From positions 1,091,501 through 1,155,500 of the forward strand of contig NZ_JAUSYN010000002.1 in NCBI RefSeq assembly GCF_030816915.1: a stretch of 64,000 nucleotides of DNA, read 5' to 3'. This stretch comes from Streptomyces sp. B3I8. GTDB taxonomy: Bacteria > Actinomycetota > Actinomycetes > Streptomycetales > Streptomycetaceae. Made by a program: the position numbers and the translations under genes. Each line of letters opens with the position of its first letter. Within the stretch, counting starts at the first letter, position 1. Positions 1-8,295 of this stretch are shown piece by piece. Under the pieces are notes generated by a model. The model was not told the origin of the DNA. It ran no database searches and worked only from the letters and a program-made list of their open reading frames with translations.

Positions 1-514
1 TCGAGTCCTTGGAGGAGTCCGACGACCCGGCCTTGGCCGAGGAGGAGCCGCTGGGCGAGGCGCCCGGGGAATTGCTCGACGACGTGCTCGGCGAGGCGTT
101 GGCGGCGGGGCCGCTGGCCTCGGTGGCGAGGACCGGGCGGAAGTACAGCTTCGCGGTGGTACCGACCTGCTCGCGGGCCTCCTTGGAGTTGGTGCCCTTG
201 GGGATGTTGACGATGATGTTGTCGTTCCCCTGGGTCTGCACCTCCGCCTCGGAGACGCCGAGACCGTTGACACGGCGGTTCATGATGTCGACCGCGGTGT
301 CCATGTTGGCCTTGTTGATCGCGGACCCTTGGTCGGCCTTCGCCTTCAGCGTGATGCTGGTGCCGCCGGCGAGGTCGATGCCGAGACGCGGAGTCGTGTG
401 TCCCGAGGCGAACATTCCCCCGGTGAGCGCCACGATGGCGATCAGGATCAGGGCCAGGGCGCGCCACGGCTTGCTCTGGGCACTCGCGCTCCGGCCCTTT
501 TTCGGTGCTGCCAC
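1..514 (-). CDS. secD: SecD, protein-export membrane protein (N-terminal part only)
   Basis: Accessory Sec subunit that, with SecF and YajC, uses the proton gradient to help pull translocating proteins across the membrane. Only the first about 171 codons lie in the window. The product opens with a basic stretch (APKKGRSASARSASKPWR) and one membrane helix (ALALILIAIVALTGGMFASG), then the family block GIDLAGGTSITLKAKA and the periplasmic domain segment MNRRVNGLGVSEAEVQTQG. A Ser/Ala/Gly-rich linker near the edge is typical of actinobacterial SecD. Start chosen at GTG 514, with GGGAG upstream. It lies just downstream of yajC on the same strand, as expected for a yajC-secD-secF operon. Confidence 0.95.
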   Translation of the reverse strand, partial: MAAPKKGRSASAQSKPWRALALILIAIVALTGGMFASGHTTPRLGIDLAGGTSITLKAKADQGSAINKANMDTAVDIMNRRVNGLGVSEAEVQTQGNDNIIVNIPKGTNSKEAREQVGTTAKLYFRPVLATEASGPAANASPSTSSSNSPGASPSGSSSAKAGSSDSSKDS

Positions 515-650
515 CTTCTGTTACTCCCTCTCGGGCCGTCCGCGCGCGGGGTCGGCGCAGGACGGCCTGCCATGGTGTCGGGATTCCGTGCGTCGCCGCA
601 CACCCCGGTCGCCGCGCGGTCCGAGCCGGTCGCGCCGCGCTCCGGGGCGG

Positions 651-1169
651 CTACTTCGCGTCGGCCTCGCCGTCGGTCTTCTTCGGCTCCGCATCGTCGG
701 CCTTGGTGGCACCGGCGTCCGCCGGGATCTCCTCGGCGTCCGCGGCGGGCTCGGCGTCCTTCTTGCCGAGGTCCACGGGCCGGTCGTCGGAGGCGTCGGT
801 CACGCCGTCGGCGGCGGGCTCGTCGGTCTCGGTGAGGGAGGAGGCGTCGTCCGGCACGATGCTGCTGTCGGCCTTCAGGTCGTGCTCGATGCCGTGCACG
901 ATGCGGTTGTACTCGTCGTCGCTGAGGACGGCGCCGATCGCGTTCCTCGCGAAGACGAGGTCCACGCCCGGGCCCGCGTCGAGGAGGACCGTCTCATCGT
1001 TGACCTCCTTGACCGTCGCGTACATGCCCCCGATCGTGCGGACGCCGGAGCCGGGCTGCATGTCGTTCCGCATCTGCGCGGCCTGCTGCTGCTTGCGCTT
1101 GGCCGATCGGGTCATCAGGAGCATGGCTCCGATGAGCACGATGAACGGGAGAAGGGTCAGGATATTCAC
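651..1169 (-). CDS. yajC: YajC, preprotein translocase subunit with long acidic tail
   Basis: Small single-pass membrane partner of SecDF. A 172-aa product starts with a membrane helix (NILTLLPFIVLIGAMLLM), then a basic RSAKRKQQQAAQ segment and the YajC core (GSGVRTIGGMYATVKEV, VDLVFARNAIGAV). From about residue 95 it runs into an acidic Ala/Asp/Glu-rich tail (EPAADGVTDASDDRP) that makes it longer than the roughly 110-aa enterobacterial protein; such tails are common in Streptomyces. GTG 1169 was chosen because GAAGGAA precedes it and the helix begins at once. Upstream in-frame codons lack a plausible start. Confidence 0.93.
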   Translation of the reverse strand: MNILTLLPFIVLIGAMLLMTRSAKRKQQQAAQMRNDMQPGSGVRTIGGMYATVKEVNDETVLLDAGPGVDLVFARNAIGAVLSDDEYNRIVHGIEHDLKADSSIVPDDASSLTETDEPAADGVTDASDDRPVDLGKKDAEPAADAEEIPADAGATKADDAEPKKTDGEADAK

Positions 1170-1434
1170 GGGACGGAGTTTCCTTCGCACGACCGCTCGG
1201 AAGGGCGGCCTGTCGGATGGGGGTGGTCGGCGCTGCCCGCAAGGGCGGCATCGGCGGAGTCTAAGGGAGTCCGCACGCCAGGAACAACGCCCAGCATGGC
1301 ACCGGGGTTCCTGTCGGGGCGAGCACCGGTTGGTCACACTCCGCTCCGGAGCCGCCCGAGGAGGGTCCGACCGGGTCCGGCAGCGGGTCGGGCGGGAGTG
1401 TGGCGGGGCTCCGGCAGCAGGGCCGGCGGGGTCT

Positions 1435-2508
1435 TCAGGCGCCGAACAGGTCCTGCTGGCCGCCGCCCGCGGCGGTGGACCGGGGCGGGGTGAGACCCAG
1501 GTGGGCCCAGGCGGCGGGGGTGGCGACGCGGCCGCGCGGGGTGCGGGCCAGCAGCCCCTCCCTGACCAGGAACGGTTCGGCGACCTCCTCGACGGTCTCG
1601 CGCTCCTCCCCCACCGCGACGGCCAGCGTGGACAGGCCGACCGGGCCGCCGCCGAACAGTTTCAGCAGCGCCTGGAGCACCGCTCGGTCCAGCCGGTCCA
1701 GGCCGCGCGCGTCCACCTCGTAGACCTTCAGGGCCGCGGCGGCGATGTCCCGGTCGATACTGCCGTCGGCCTTGACCTGCGCGTAGTCCCGTACGCGGCG
1801 CAGCAGGCGGTTGGCGATGCGGGGGGTGCCGCGGGAGCGGCCGGCGATCTCGGCGGCGCCGTCGGTGTCGATCTCGACGTCGAGCAGGGACGCCGAACGG
1901 TGCACGACCCGCTCCAGTTCGGTGGGTTCGTAGAACTCCATGTGGGCGGTGAACCCGAACCGGTCGCGCAGCGGGGGCGGCAGCAGTCCGGCCCGGGTGG
2001 TGGCGCCCACCAGGGTGAACGGCGGCAGTTCGAGCGGGATGGCGGTGGCGCCGGGGCCCTTGCCGACGATGACGTCGACACGGAAGTCCTCCATCGCCAT
2101 GTAGAGCATCTCCTCGGCGGGCCGGGACATGCGGTGGATCTCGTCGAGGAAGAGGACCTCGCCCTCCTGGAGGGAGGACAGGATCGCGGCGAGGTCACCC
2201 GCGTGCTGGATGGCGGGTCCGGAGGTGATGCGGATCGGGGCGCCCATCTCGGCGGCGATGATCATGGAGAGGGTGGTCTTGCCGAGGCCGGGGGCGCCGG
2301 AGAGCAGCACGTGGTCGGCGGTGGCGCCACGGGCGCGGGCGGCCCGCAGCACGAGGTCGAGCTGTTCGCGGACCTTCTCCTGGCCGATGAACTCGCCCAG
2401 GTCCTTGGGGCGCAGGGCGGCTTCGACTGCCTGGTCCTCGCGGTCGGCGACGGAGCCCACCAGCCGCTCCTCGGCGGAGGCGGCGTCGGTGGTGTCGTCC
2501 CAGTTCAT
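1435..2508 (-). CDS. ruvB: RuvB, Holliday junction branch-migration ATPase
   Basis: AAA+ motor (357 aa) that, loaded by RuvA, pumps duplex DNA through Holliday junctions. Walker A is GAPGLGKTT (residues 71-79), Walker B is LFLDEIH (about 119-125), and the sensor region reads [19 protein letters not shown]. The C-terminal winged helix carries the usual [13 protein letters not shown] signature. The N-terminal extension of about 20 acidic residues before EAALRPK is a normal actinobacterial feature. It is the last gene of ruvC-ruvA-ruvB, 95 bp after ruvA, and is likely transcribed from the damage-inducible promoter before ruvC. Confidence 0.97.
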   Translation of the reverse strand: MNWDDTTDAASAEERLVGSVADREDQAVEAALRPKDLGEFIGQEKVREQLDLVLRAARARGATADHVLLSGAPGLGKTTLSMIIAAEMGAPIRITSGPAIQHAGDLAAILSSLQEGEVLFLDEIHRMSRPAEEMLYMAMEDFRVDVIVGKGPGATAIPLELPPFTLVGATTRAGLLPPPLRDRFGFTAHMEFYEPTELERVVHRSASLLDVEIDTDGAAEIAGRSRGTPRIANRLLRRVRDYAQVKADGSIDRDIAAAALKVYEVDARGLDRLDRAVLQALLKLFGGGPVGLSTLAVAVGEERETVEEVAEPFLVREGLLARTPRGRVATPAAWAHLGLTPPRSTAAGGGQQDLFGA

Positions 2509-2603
2509 GGAGTGTGCCTCGGGGTCTCGTCGGGGCTGCGGCAGGCTGTCCGGGGTGCGGGGCCACGGCGCGGTGGTGTGGGACAGGGGCGCTGTCCGGT
2601 GGT

Positions 2604-3209
2604 TCAGCGAGCTCTGTTGAGGGTCTGCAGGGCGGCCCTGAGCAACGGGCCCACCTGGGGGGTGCCCTCGGCGGCCTCGGCCTGGGGGGTGACGGCGGCG
2701 ACCGCCTCGTCGGCCTCCCGCGTGGCGTAGCCGAGGCCGATCAGGGCCGCGTGGAGCTGGTCGCGCCAGCCCTGGGCGGCGGGGGCGCCGACCGCGGGGG
2801 CGCCGAGGGGTTCGCCGAGCCGGTCCTTCAGCTCCAGGAGGAGCTTCTGGGCGCCCTTCCTGCCGATGCCGGGGACGGCGGTGAGGGCCTTCTCGTCGCC
2901 GGTGGAGACGGCTCGGCGCAGGGCGTCCGGGGAGTGCACGGCGAGCATCGCCTGGGCCAGACGGGGGCCGACGCCGCTGGCGGTCTGGAGCAGTTCGAAG
3001 ACCTGGCGCTCGTCGTCGTCGGCGAAGCCGTACAGGGTCAGCGAGTCCTCGCGGACGACGAGCGAGGTGGCGAGCTTGGCCGGACGGCCGGGCCGGAGTG
3101 TCGACAGGGTGTTCGGGGTGCAGTGGACGGCCATGCCGACGCCGCCCACCTCGACCACCGCGGTGTCCGGGGCGAGGGCGGCGACCGTGCCGCTGACGAA
3201 GGCGATCAT
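2604..3209 (-). CDS. ruvA: RuvA, Holliday junction DNA-binding subunit
   Basis: Tetrameric junction-binding protein (201 aa, family-typical length) that recruits RuvB. The N-terminal OB fold starts [25 protein letters not shown]. Helix-hairpin-helix motifs follow: [20 protein letters not shown] and [20 protein letters not shown]. The C-terminal domain III ([20 protein letters not shown]) contacts RuvB. ATG 3209 overlaps the ruvC stop in an ATGA arrangement, which fixes the start and implies translational coupling. Confidence 0.97.
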   Translation of the reverse strand: MIAFVSGTVAALAPDTAVVEVGGVGMAVHCTPNTLSTLRPGRPAKLATSLVVREDSLTLYGFADDDERQVFELLQTASGVGPRLAQAMLAVHSPDALRRAVSTGDEKALTAVPGIGRKGAQKLLLELKDRLGEPLGAPAVGAPAAQGWRDQLHAALIGLGYATREADEAVAAVTPQAEAAEGTPQVGPLLRAALQTLNRAR

Positions 3210-3781
3210 GCCGTACGGCCTTTCGATGCGGAGTTCGGCGCGAGGGGCGCCCGGGCGGTGTGCGGGGCCGCGGCGTGCTGGGCGACGGCGCGCTGGAGCC
3301 GGTTCTGGGCGGGGGCGCGCCAGATGTGGCAGATGGCGAGGGCGAGCGCGTCGGCCGCGTCGGCGGGTTTCGGCGGTGCGGCGAGCCGGAGCAGCCGGGT
3401 GACCATGGCGCCGACCTGGGCCTTGTCGGCGCGCCCCGAACCGGTGACGGCGGCCTTGACCTCGCTGGGGGTGTGCAGGGCGACCGGGATGCCGCGGCGG
3501 GCGGCGCACAGCATGGCGACGGCGCTGGCCTGGGCGGTGCCCATGACCGTGCGGACGTTGTGCTGGCTGAAGACGCGCTCCACCGCCACGTACTCGGGCC
3601 GGTGCTCGTCGAGCCACTGCTCGATGCCCTGTTCGACGGCGACGAGGCGGTGGCCCAGCTCCGCGTCGGCGGGTGTGCGGACGACGCCGACGCCGAGCAT
3701 GGTGAGCGGCCGCCCCGGGACCCCCTCCACGACGCCGACGCCGCAGCGGGTCAGCCCCGGGTCCACCCCCAGTACGCGCAC
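3206..3781 (-). CDS. ruvC: RuvC, Holliday junction resolvase
   Basis: Endonuclease (191 aa) that cuts Holliday junctions symmetrically after RuvAB branch migration. Acidic catalytic residues are visible in the usual places: [11 protein letters not shown] at the N-terminus, [13 protein letters not shown] in the middle, and the C-terminal [14 protein letters not shown]. The tail after residue about 165 is a short Ala/Pro extension. It starts at GTG 3781 with AAAGGGGCGG upstream. It is first in the ruvCAB operon; a RecA-NDp-type promoter lies about 95 bp upstream. Confidence 0.97.
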   Translation of the reverse strand: MRVLGVDPGLTRCGVGVVEGVPGRPLTMLGVGVVRTPADAELGHRLVAVEQGIEQWLDEHRPEYVAVERVFSQHNVRTVMGTAQASAVAMLCAARRGIPVALHTPSEVKAAVTGSGRADKAQVGAMVTRLLRLAAPPKPADAADALALAICHIWRAPAQNRLQRAVAQHAAAPHTARAPLAPNSASKGRTA

Positions 3782-3806
3782 CTGCCGCCCCTTTCGCCGA
3801 CCACCT

Positions 3807-3881
3807 CGATCGCCTGCCCGTGCGGGCTTCCCCGATCACCCGTCCGTGCGGACTCCCGGTCACCTGTTTGTGCAGGCTATC
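3807..3881. repeat. three degenerate 25-bp direct repeats in the ruvC leader
   Basis: Three consecutive imperfect units, about 3807-3832, 3833-3857 and 3858-3881, share a core resembling (c/g)GATCACC-(t/c)GTnnGTGC(g/a)GgCT. They lie between the presumed ruvC promoter and its start codon, so they would be transcribed into the 5' leader; each contains a short inverted repeat that could fold. No known family was recognised. Confidence 0.5.
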
Positions 3882-3896
3882 GGGTACCACTGACAG
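3874..3896 (-). promoter_or_regulatory. RecA-NDp / PafBC-type DNA-damage promoter for ruvCAB
   Basis: Read on the minus strand, CTGTCAGTG, then exactly eight bases, then TAGCCT. The published actinobacterial LexA-independent damage promoter (RecA-NDp) is TTGTCRGTG-N8-TAnnnT; this site matches at all but the first specified base. The presumed transcript start is about 85 bp before the ruvC GTG. PafBC is the known activator of this promoter class in mycobacteria; its role here is inferred. Confidence 0.75.
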
Positions 3897-3964
3897 AGCG
3901 ACGGGCCGACGGGGTGTCTCCCGCCGGCCCGCCGGAACTGGAAATGGAACTGGAAGTTGACGCG

Positions 3965-4717
3965 TTACGCGTCGACCTTCTCCATGACCTCGTCGCTGAC
4001 GTCGAAGTTGGCGAAGACGTTCTGCACGTCGTCGCTGTCCTCCAGCGCGTCGATCAGCTTGAAGATCTTCCTGGCGCCCTCCTCGTCCAGCTCGACCTGC
4101 ATGGTCGGGACGAAGTTGGCCTCGGCGGAGTCGTAGTCGATGCCCGCCTCCTGGAGAGCGGTGCGCACCGCGACCAGGTCGGTGGCCTCGCTGAGCACCT
4201 CGAAGTTCTCGCCGAGGTCGTTGACCTCCTCCGCGCCCGCGTCCAGAACGGCGGCCAGGACGTCGTCCTCACCGAGGTCGCCCTTGGGGACGATGACGAC
4301 GCCCTTGCGGTTGAACAGGTACGACACCGAGCCCGGGTCGGCCATGGAGCCGCCGTTGCGGGTCATGGCGACCCGGACGTCGGAGGCGGCACGGTTGCGG
4401 TTGTCGGTGAGGCACTCGATGAGCACCGCGACGCCGTTCGGACCGTAGCCCTCGTACATGATCGTCTCGTAGTCGGCGCCGCCGGCCTCGAGACCGCCGC
4501 CGCGCTTGACGGCGGAGTCGATGTTCTTGTTCGGCACCGACTGCTTCTTGGCCTTCTGCACGGCGTCGTAGAGCGTCGGGTTGCCCTCGAGGTCGACGCC
4601 GCCCATGCGCGCCGCGACCTCGATGTTCTTGATCAGCTTCGCGAAGAGCTTGCCGCGCTTGGCGTCGATCACGGCCTTCTTGTGCTTCGTCGTAGCCCAT
4701 TTAGAGTGGCCGGACAT
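3965..4717 (-). CDS. YebC/PmpR family regulatory protein
   Basis: A 250-aa member of the YebC/PmpR/TACO1 family, implicated in transcription control and, for some members, relief of ribosome stalling. The diagnostic start [23 protein letters not shown] is complete. Internal blocks [30 protein letters not shown] and [10 protein letters not shown] follow the family order. ATG 4717 was chosen over an upstream in-frame ATG because the family begins here and GAAGGAGAC sits just before it. It lies between pdxT and ruvC, its usual actinobacterial position. Confidence 0.95.
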   Translation of the reverse strand: MSGHSKWATTKHKKAVIDAKRGKLFAKLIKNIEVAARMGGVDLEGNPTLYDAVQKAKKQSVPNKNIDSAVKRGGGLEAGGADYETIMYEGYGPNGVAVLIECLTDNRNRAASDVRVAMTRNGGSMADPGSVSYLFNRKGVVIVPKGDLGEDDVLAAVLDAGAEEVNDLGENFEVLSEATDLVAVRTALQEAGIDYDSAEANFVPTMQVELDEEGARKIFKLIDALEDSDDVQNVFANFDVSDEVMEKVDA

Positions 4718-4766
4718 CTGCCTGTCTCCTTCGCGTAACCCCATCACTGCAACGAACGCAGGAATC

Positions 4767-5376
4767 CTACAAGGACTCGGCCGACCGCTCGGCGCGCACC
4801 ATGTCGACGAAGAGCGCGTGCATGCGGTGGTCGCCGGTCAGCTCCGGGTGGAACGAGGTCGCCAGCGCGTTGCCCTGGCGCACGGCGACGATGTGACCGG
4901 CGTGCTCGGCGAGCACCTCGGTGCCGGCGCCGACGGACTCCACCCAGGGGGCGCGGATGAAGACGCCCTCCACAGGGGGGCCGTCCACGCCCTTGACGTC
5001 GACGGGCGGCCTCGAAGGACTCGTTCTGCCGGCCGAAGGCGTTGCGACGCACGATCATGTCGATGCCGCCGACGGTCTCCTGGCCCGAGCGGGGGTCGAG
5101 GATCTTGTCGGCGAGCATGATCATGCCCGCGCAGGTGCCGTAGACAGGCATGCCGTCGCGCACGCGCGCGCGCAGGGGTTCCATCACGTCGAAGAGGACG
5201 GCGAGCTTGGAGATGGTGGTGGACTCGCCGCCGGGGATGACCAGGCCGTCCACCTCGGCGAGTTCGTCGGGGCGCCGAACCGGCCTGGCCACGGCGTCGG
5301 CCGTGGCCAGGGCGGTGAGGTGCTCCCGTACGTCGCCCTGGAGGGCCAGGACGCCTATGACGGGGGTGTCGCTCAT
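4767..5376 (-). pseudogene. pdxT: PdxT, glutaminase subunit of PLP synthase, frameshifted
   Basis: Glutamine amidotransferase that feeds ammonia to PdxS for pyridoxal 5'-phosphate synthesis. The first frame (from ATG 5376) gives [20 protein letters not shown], the nucleophile block YGTCAGMI and [10 protein letters not shown], then drifts into an Arg-rich frame. The other frame then supplies [17 protein letters not shown] and the His/Glu catalytic block SFHPELTGD, ending at 4767. Removing one base from the GGG run at 5004-5006 restores a normal protein of about 202 aa. It is either a real one-base insertion or a sequencing error in a homopolymer; every catalytic residue survives across the two frames. 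Confidence 0.9.
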
Positions 5377-5388
5377 GGAAGGGGTGCC

Positions 5389-6297
5389 TTACCAGCCGCG
5401 GTTGGCGTAGCGCTCGGTCTCGGGGAGGGTGTCGCAGTTGATGCCGACCATGGCCTCGCCGAGGTCGCGGGACGCGTCCGCGATGATCTTCGGGTCGTCG
5501 TAGAAGGTGGTCGCCTTGACGATGGCGGCGGCGCGCTTGGCCGGGTCGCCGGACTTGAAGATGCCGGAGCCGACGAAGACGCCCTCGGCACCGAGCTGCC
5601 GCATCAGCGCGGCGTCGGCCGGGGTGGCCACGCCGCCCGCGGAGAACAGCACCACCGGGAGCTTCCCCAGCTCGGCGACCTCCTTGACCAGCTCGTAGGG
5701 GGCGCGCAGCTCCTTGGCGGCGGCGTACAGCTCGTTGTTGTCGCAGCCGCGCAGCTTCGCGATCTCGCCCTTGATCTGGCGCAGGTGGCGGACCGCCTCG
5801 ACGACGTTGCCGGTGCCGGCCTCGCCCTTGGAGCGGATCATGGCCGCGCCCTCGGCGATGCGGCGAAGGGCCTCGCCGAGGTTGGTGGCACCGCACACGA
5901 AGGGGGTGGTGAAGGCCCACTTGTCGGAGTGGTTGACCTCGTCGGCCGGGGTGAGGACCTCGGACTCGTCGATGTAGTCGACGCCGAGCGACTGCAGGAC
6001 CTGGGCCTCGACGAAGTGGCCGATGCGGGACTTGGCCATCACGGGGATGGAGACCGCGCCGATGATGCCCTCGATCATGTCCGGGTCGGACATCCGGGCC
6101 ACGCCGCCGTCCTTGCGGATGTCGGCCGGGACGCGCTCCAGTGCCATGACGGCGACGGCACCCGCGTCCTCGGCGATCTTGGCCTGCTCGGGGGTGACGA
6201 CGTCCATGATCACGCCGCCCTTGAGCTGCTCCGCCATGCCGCGCTTGACGCGGGCGGTGCCGGTTTCGGGGGTGGGGGCGGAGGACGTGACGGACAT
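5389..6297 (-). CDS. pdxS: PdxS, pyridoxal 5'-phosphate synthase lyase subunit
   Basis: Makes PLP from ribose 5-phosphate, glyceraldehyde 3-phosphate and ammonia delivered by PdxT. The 302-aa product has the family hallmarks [33 protein letters not shown] (first catalytic Lys), EEVL-type strand [22 protein letters not shown] (second Lys) and [15 protein letters not shown] 6297 was chosen from the GAGGTCACCTC upstream and from family length; the frame is open further upstream but reads as GC-rich noise. pdxT follows after 12 bp. Confidence 0.97.
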   Translation of the reverse strand: MSVTSSAPTPETGTARVKRGMAEQLKGGVIMDVVTPEQAKIAEDAGAVAVMALERVPADIRKDGGVARMSDPDMIEGIIGAVSIPVMAKSRIGHFVEAQVLQSLGVDYIDESEVLTPADEVNHSDKWAFTTPFVCGATNLGEALRRIAEGAAMIRSKGEAGTGNVVEAVRHLRQIKGEIAKLRGCDNNELYAAAKELRAPYELVKEVAELGKLPVVLFSAGGVATPADAALMRQLGAEGVFVGSGIFKSGDPAKRAAAIVKATTFYDDPKIIADASRDLGEAMVGINCDTLPETERYANRGW

Positions 6298-6456
6298 GAG
6301 GTGACCTCGCTCGGGGGAAGGGGTTCGCTCGGCTTTCTGCCGGTTCGAGAAAACGGCAGCCAGGCGGTCCACGGCAAGGGCCAATGAGCGGGCGGTGGAT
6401 CGTTTTCGCCCCCGCCGCCCCTTCCCCTCCCGACCCGGGGCGTCGCCCCCGACGCC

Positions 6457-6478
6457 CTCGCGCGGTTCCCCGCGCCTT
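6457..6478 (-). repeat. copy 1 of a dispersed GCGCGGGGAAC repeat
   Basis: On the minus strand this reads AAGGCGCGGGGAACCGCGCG. Related copies occur at 48854-48877 and 57527-57550, each in an intergenic or gene-start spacer. The GGGGCGCGGGGAACTGCGCGA family is, from general knowledge, widespread in Streptomyces intergenic DNA. Confidence 0.55.
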
Positions 6479-6491
6479 GCGGGGCGCTCGT

Positions 6492-7028
6492 TCACCTGTC
6501 CGTCAGGGCCGGGGGCGCCTCGTCGTCCATCTCGAACGCCATCGGGAACGGGGCGTGGCCCGCCAGGCGGAACCAGCGGACCTTGCGGTGCAGGCGCAGT
6601 GCCCTGGCCGCGCGTACCGCGTCGTTGTGGAAGCGACGGGCCATCGGCACCCTGCGGACCGCCTCGGTGAGTTCCCGGGCCGCGTCCTGGCCGCCGGGCA
6701 CCCTGCGGACCTCCTCGACCTGCTGGGCCTCGGCGAAGACGGCCCGCAGCGCCTGGCTCAGCTCGCTCTCCGCGACCTCCCGCTGCTCCTCCTCGGCCTG
6801 CCGGGCGGCGTGCGCCGCCTCGTACAGCACGATGGAGGCGGCGGGGTCCAGCACCCCCGAGGTGGCCAGTTCCTGGGCGACCGAGGCGCGGCGCAGCAGG
6901 GTCGCGTCCAGGGCGGCACGGGCCGCGTCGATCCGGGCGTGCAGCCGGTCCAGCCGCCCGGCCGTCCAGCTCAGGTAGAGGCCGACGGCGACGAGGGCGA
7001 CGAGGATCCAGATCAGCGTTGCGGTCAC
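6492..7028 (-). CDS. LemA-like single-pass membrane protein
   Basis: A 178-aa protein with one N-terminal membrane helix ([19 protein letters not shown]) and a long Ala/Glu/Arg-rich helical region. The pattern [26 protein letters not shown] resembles the LemA family segment (NRVDNAWSQIDVQLKRR), which suggests the same antiparallel helical fold. The C-terminal half ([21 protein letters not shown]) is seen in Streptomyces homologues next to pdxS and pimA. Start GTG 7028 places the helix at the N-terminus. No specific biochemical role is known to me. Naming it LemA-like is an inference from layout and short similarity. Confidence 0.8.
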   Translation of the reverse strand: MTATLIWILVALVAVGLYLSWTAGRLDRLHARIDAARAALDATLLRRASVAQELATSGVLDPAASIVLYEAAHAARQAEEEQREVAESELSQALRAVFAEAQQVEEVRRVPGGQDAARELTEAVRRVPMARRFHNDAVRAARALRLHRKVRWFRLAGHAPFPMAFEMDDEAPPALTDR

Positions 7029-7061
7029 GGGCGGCAAGGCTACCGGCACGCCCCGCGGGCC

Positions 7062-7127
7062 GGTCCCGGGCGCCGGTCGGTCCGGCACCGGTCGGTCCCG
7101 GGCGTGGCCCGGTCCCGGGCGCCGGTC
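7062..7127. repeat. GGTCCCGGGCGCCGGTC repeat spanning the pimA 3' end
   Basis: A 17-bp unit occurs at 7062-7078 and again at 7111-7127, with shorter GGTCGGTCC and GGTCCCGGG pieces between. The second copy overlaps the pimA stop codon, so repeat expansion has reached the gene end. Confidence 0.6.
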
Positions 7128-8295
7128 AGTCCCGGGCCAGTCCCAGGCGGGCCCGCAGCCCCGGCGAACGGTCGTCGTCGGCCGCGGCCACCGCCGCCGC
7201 GCCGGCCGTCACCGTCTCGTAGACCGACATGATGTCCGCGCCGACCGTCGACCAGTCGAAGCGCCGGACATGGGCGCTCCCCCGCTCCCGCAGTCCGGCG
7301 CGGCGCCCGGGGTCGCCGAGCAGCCGTATCGCCGAGTCGGCGAGGGCGTCGGCGTCCTCGTTGGCGAAGAGCTCGCCCGCGGAGCCGTGGTCGAGCACCT
7401 GGGCGAAGGCGTCGAGGTCGGAGGCGAGCACCGGGGCGCCCGCCGACATCGCCTCGACCAGGATGATGCCGAAGCTCTCGCCGCCGGTGTTGGGCGCCAC
7501 GTACAGGTCGACGCTGCGCAGGAAGCGTGCCTTGTCCTCGTCGCTGATCATGCCGAGGAACTCCACGCGGGCGCGCAGTTCCTTCGGCAGGCCGGCGACG
7601 GCCTCTCTCTCGTCGCCGCGCCCGGCGACCAGGAGCCGGGCCTCCGGGTGGGCGGCGAGGATCCTCGGCAGCGCCTTCATGAGCACGGGCAGGCCCTTGC
7701 GGGGCTCGTCGATGCGGCCCATGAAGCCGAGCGTGCCGCCCTGCCACTCCGGCTTCGGCTCGGCCCGCGCGAAGAAGCCGACGTCGACGCCGTTGGGGAT
7801 GACCACCGCGTCCCCGCCCAGGTGTTCGACGAGGGTGCGGCGGGCGTACTCGCTCACCGCGATCCGTGCGCTGATCTTCTCCAGCGCCGCCTGGAGGATG
7901 GCGTACGCGGCGATCATCGCCCTCGAGCGCGGGTTGGAGGTGTGGAAGGTGGCGACGATCGGGCCCTGCGCCGCCCAGCAGGCCAGGAGGCCGAGTGAGG
8001 GCGAGGTCGGCTCGTGGATGTGGATGACGTCGAACGCGCCGTCGTGCAGCCAGCGCCGGACCCGGGCCGCGGAGAGGAAGCCGAAGTTCAGGCGGGCCAC
8101 CGAGCCGTTGTACGGCACCGGGACCGCGCGGCCCGCGGAGACGACGTACGGGGGCAGGGGGGTGTCGTCGTCGGCGGGGGCGAGGACGGAGACCTCGTGG
8201 CCCTGGCGGAGGAAGTAGTCGGCGAGGTCGCGGATGTGGAACTGGACGCCGCCCGGCACGTCCCAGGAGTACGGGCAGACGATGCCGATCCTCAC
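7126..8295 (-). CDS. pimA: GT4 glycosyltransferase, probable phosphatidylinositol mannosyltransferase PimA
   Basis: Transfers mannose from GDP-mannose to phosphatidylinositol at the inner membrane face, the first step to PIMs. The 389-aa product has GT-B layout: IGIVCPYSWDVPGGVQFHI at the N-terminus, YNGSVARLNFG, IHIHEPTSPSLGLLA, and the C-terminal nucleotide-sugar site ESFGIILVEAMSAGAPVLASD with the family EX7E. Start GTG 8295 overlaps the acyltransferase stop (GTGA). Position directly after pgsA and an LpxL-type acyltransferase is the conserved actinobacterial PIM operon, which supports PimA over other GT4 enzymes. Confidence 0.9.
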   Translation of the reverse strand: MRIGIVCPYSWDVPGGVQFHIRDLADYFLRQGHEVSVLAPADDDTPLPPYVVSAGRAVPVPYNGSVARLNFGFLSAARVRRWLHDGAFDVIHIHEPTSPSLGLLACWAAQGPIVATFHTSNPRSRAMIAAYAILQAALEKISARIAVSEYARRTLVEHLGGDAVVIPNGVDVGFFARAEPKPEWQGGTLGFMGRIDEPRKGLPVLMKALPRILAAHPEARLLVAGRGDEREAVAGLPKELRARVEFLGMISDEDKARFLRSVDLYVAPNTGGESFGIILVEAMSAGAPVLASDLDAFAQVLDHGSAGELFANEDADALADSAIRLLGDPGRRAGLRERGSAHVRRFDWSTVGADIMSVYETVTAGAAAVAAADDDRSPGLRARLGLARD

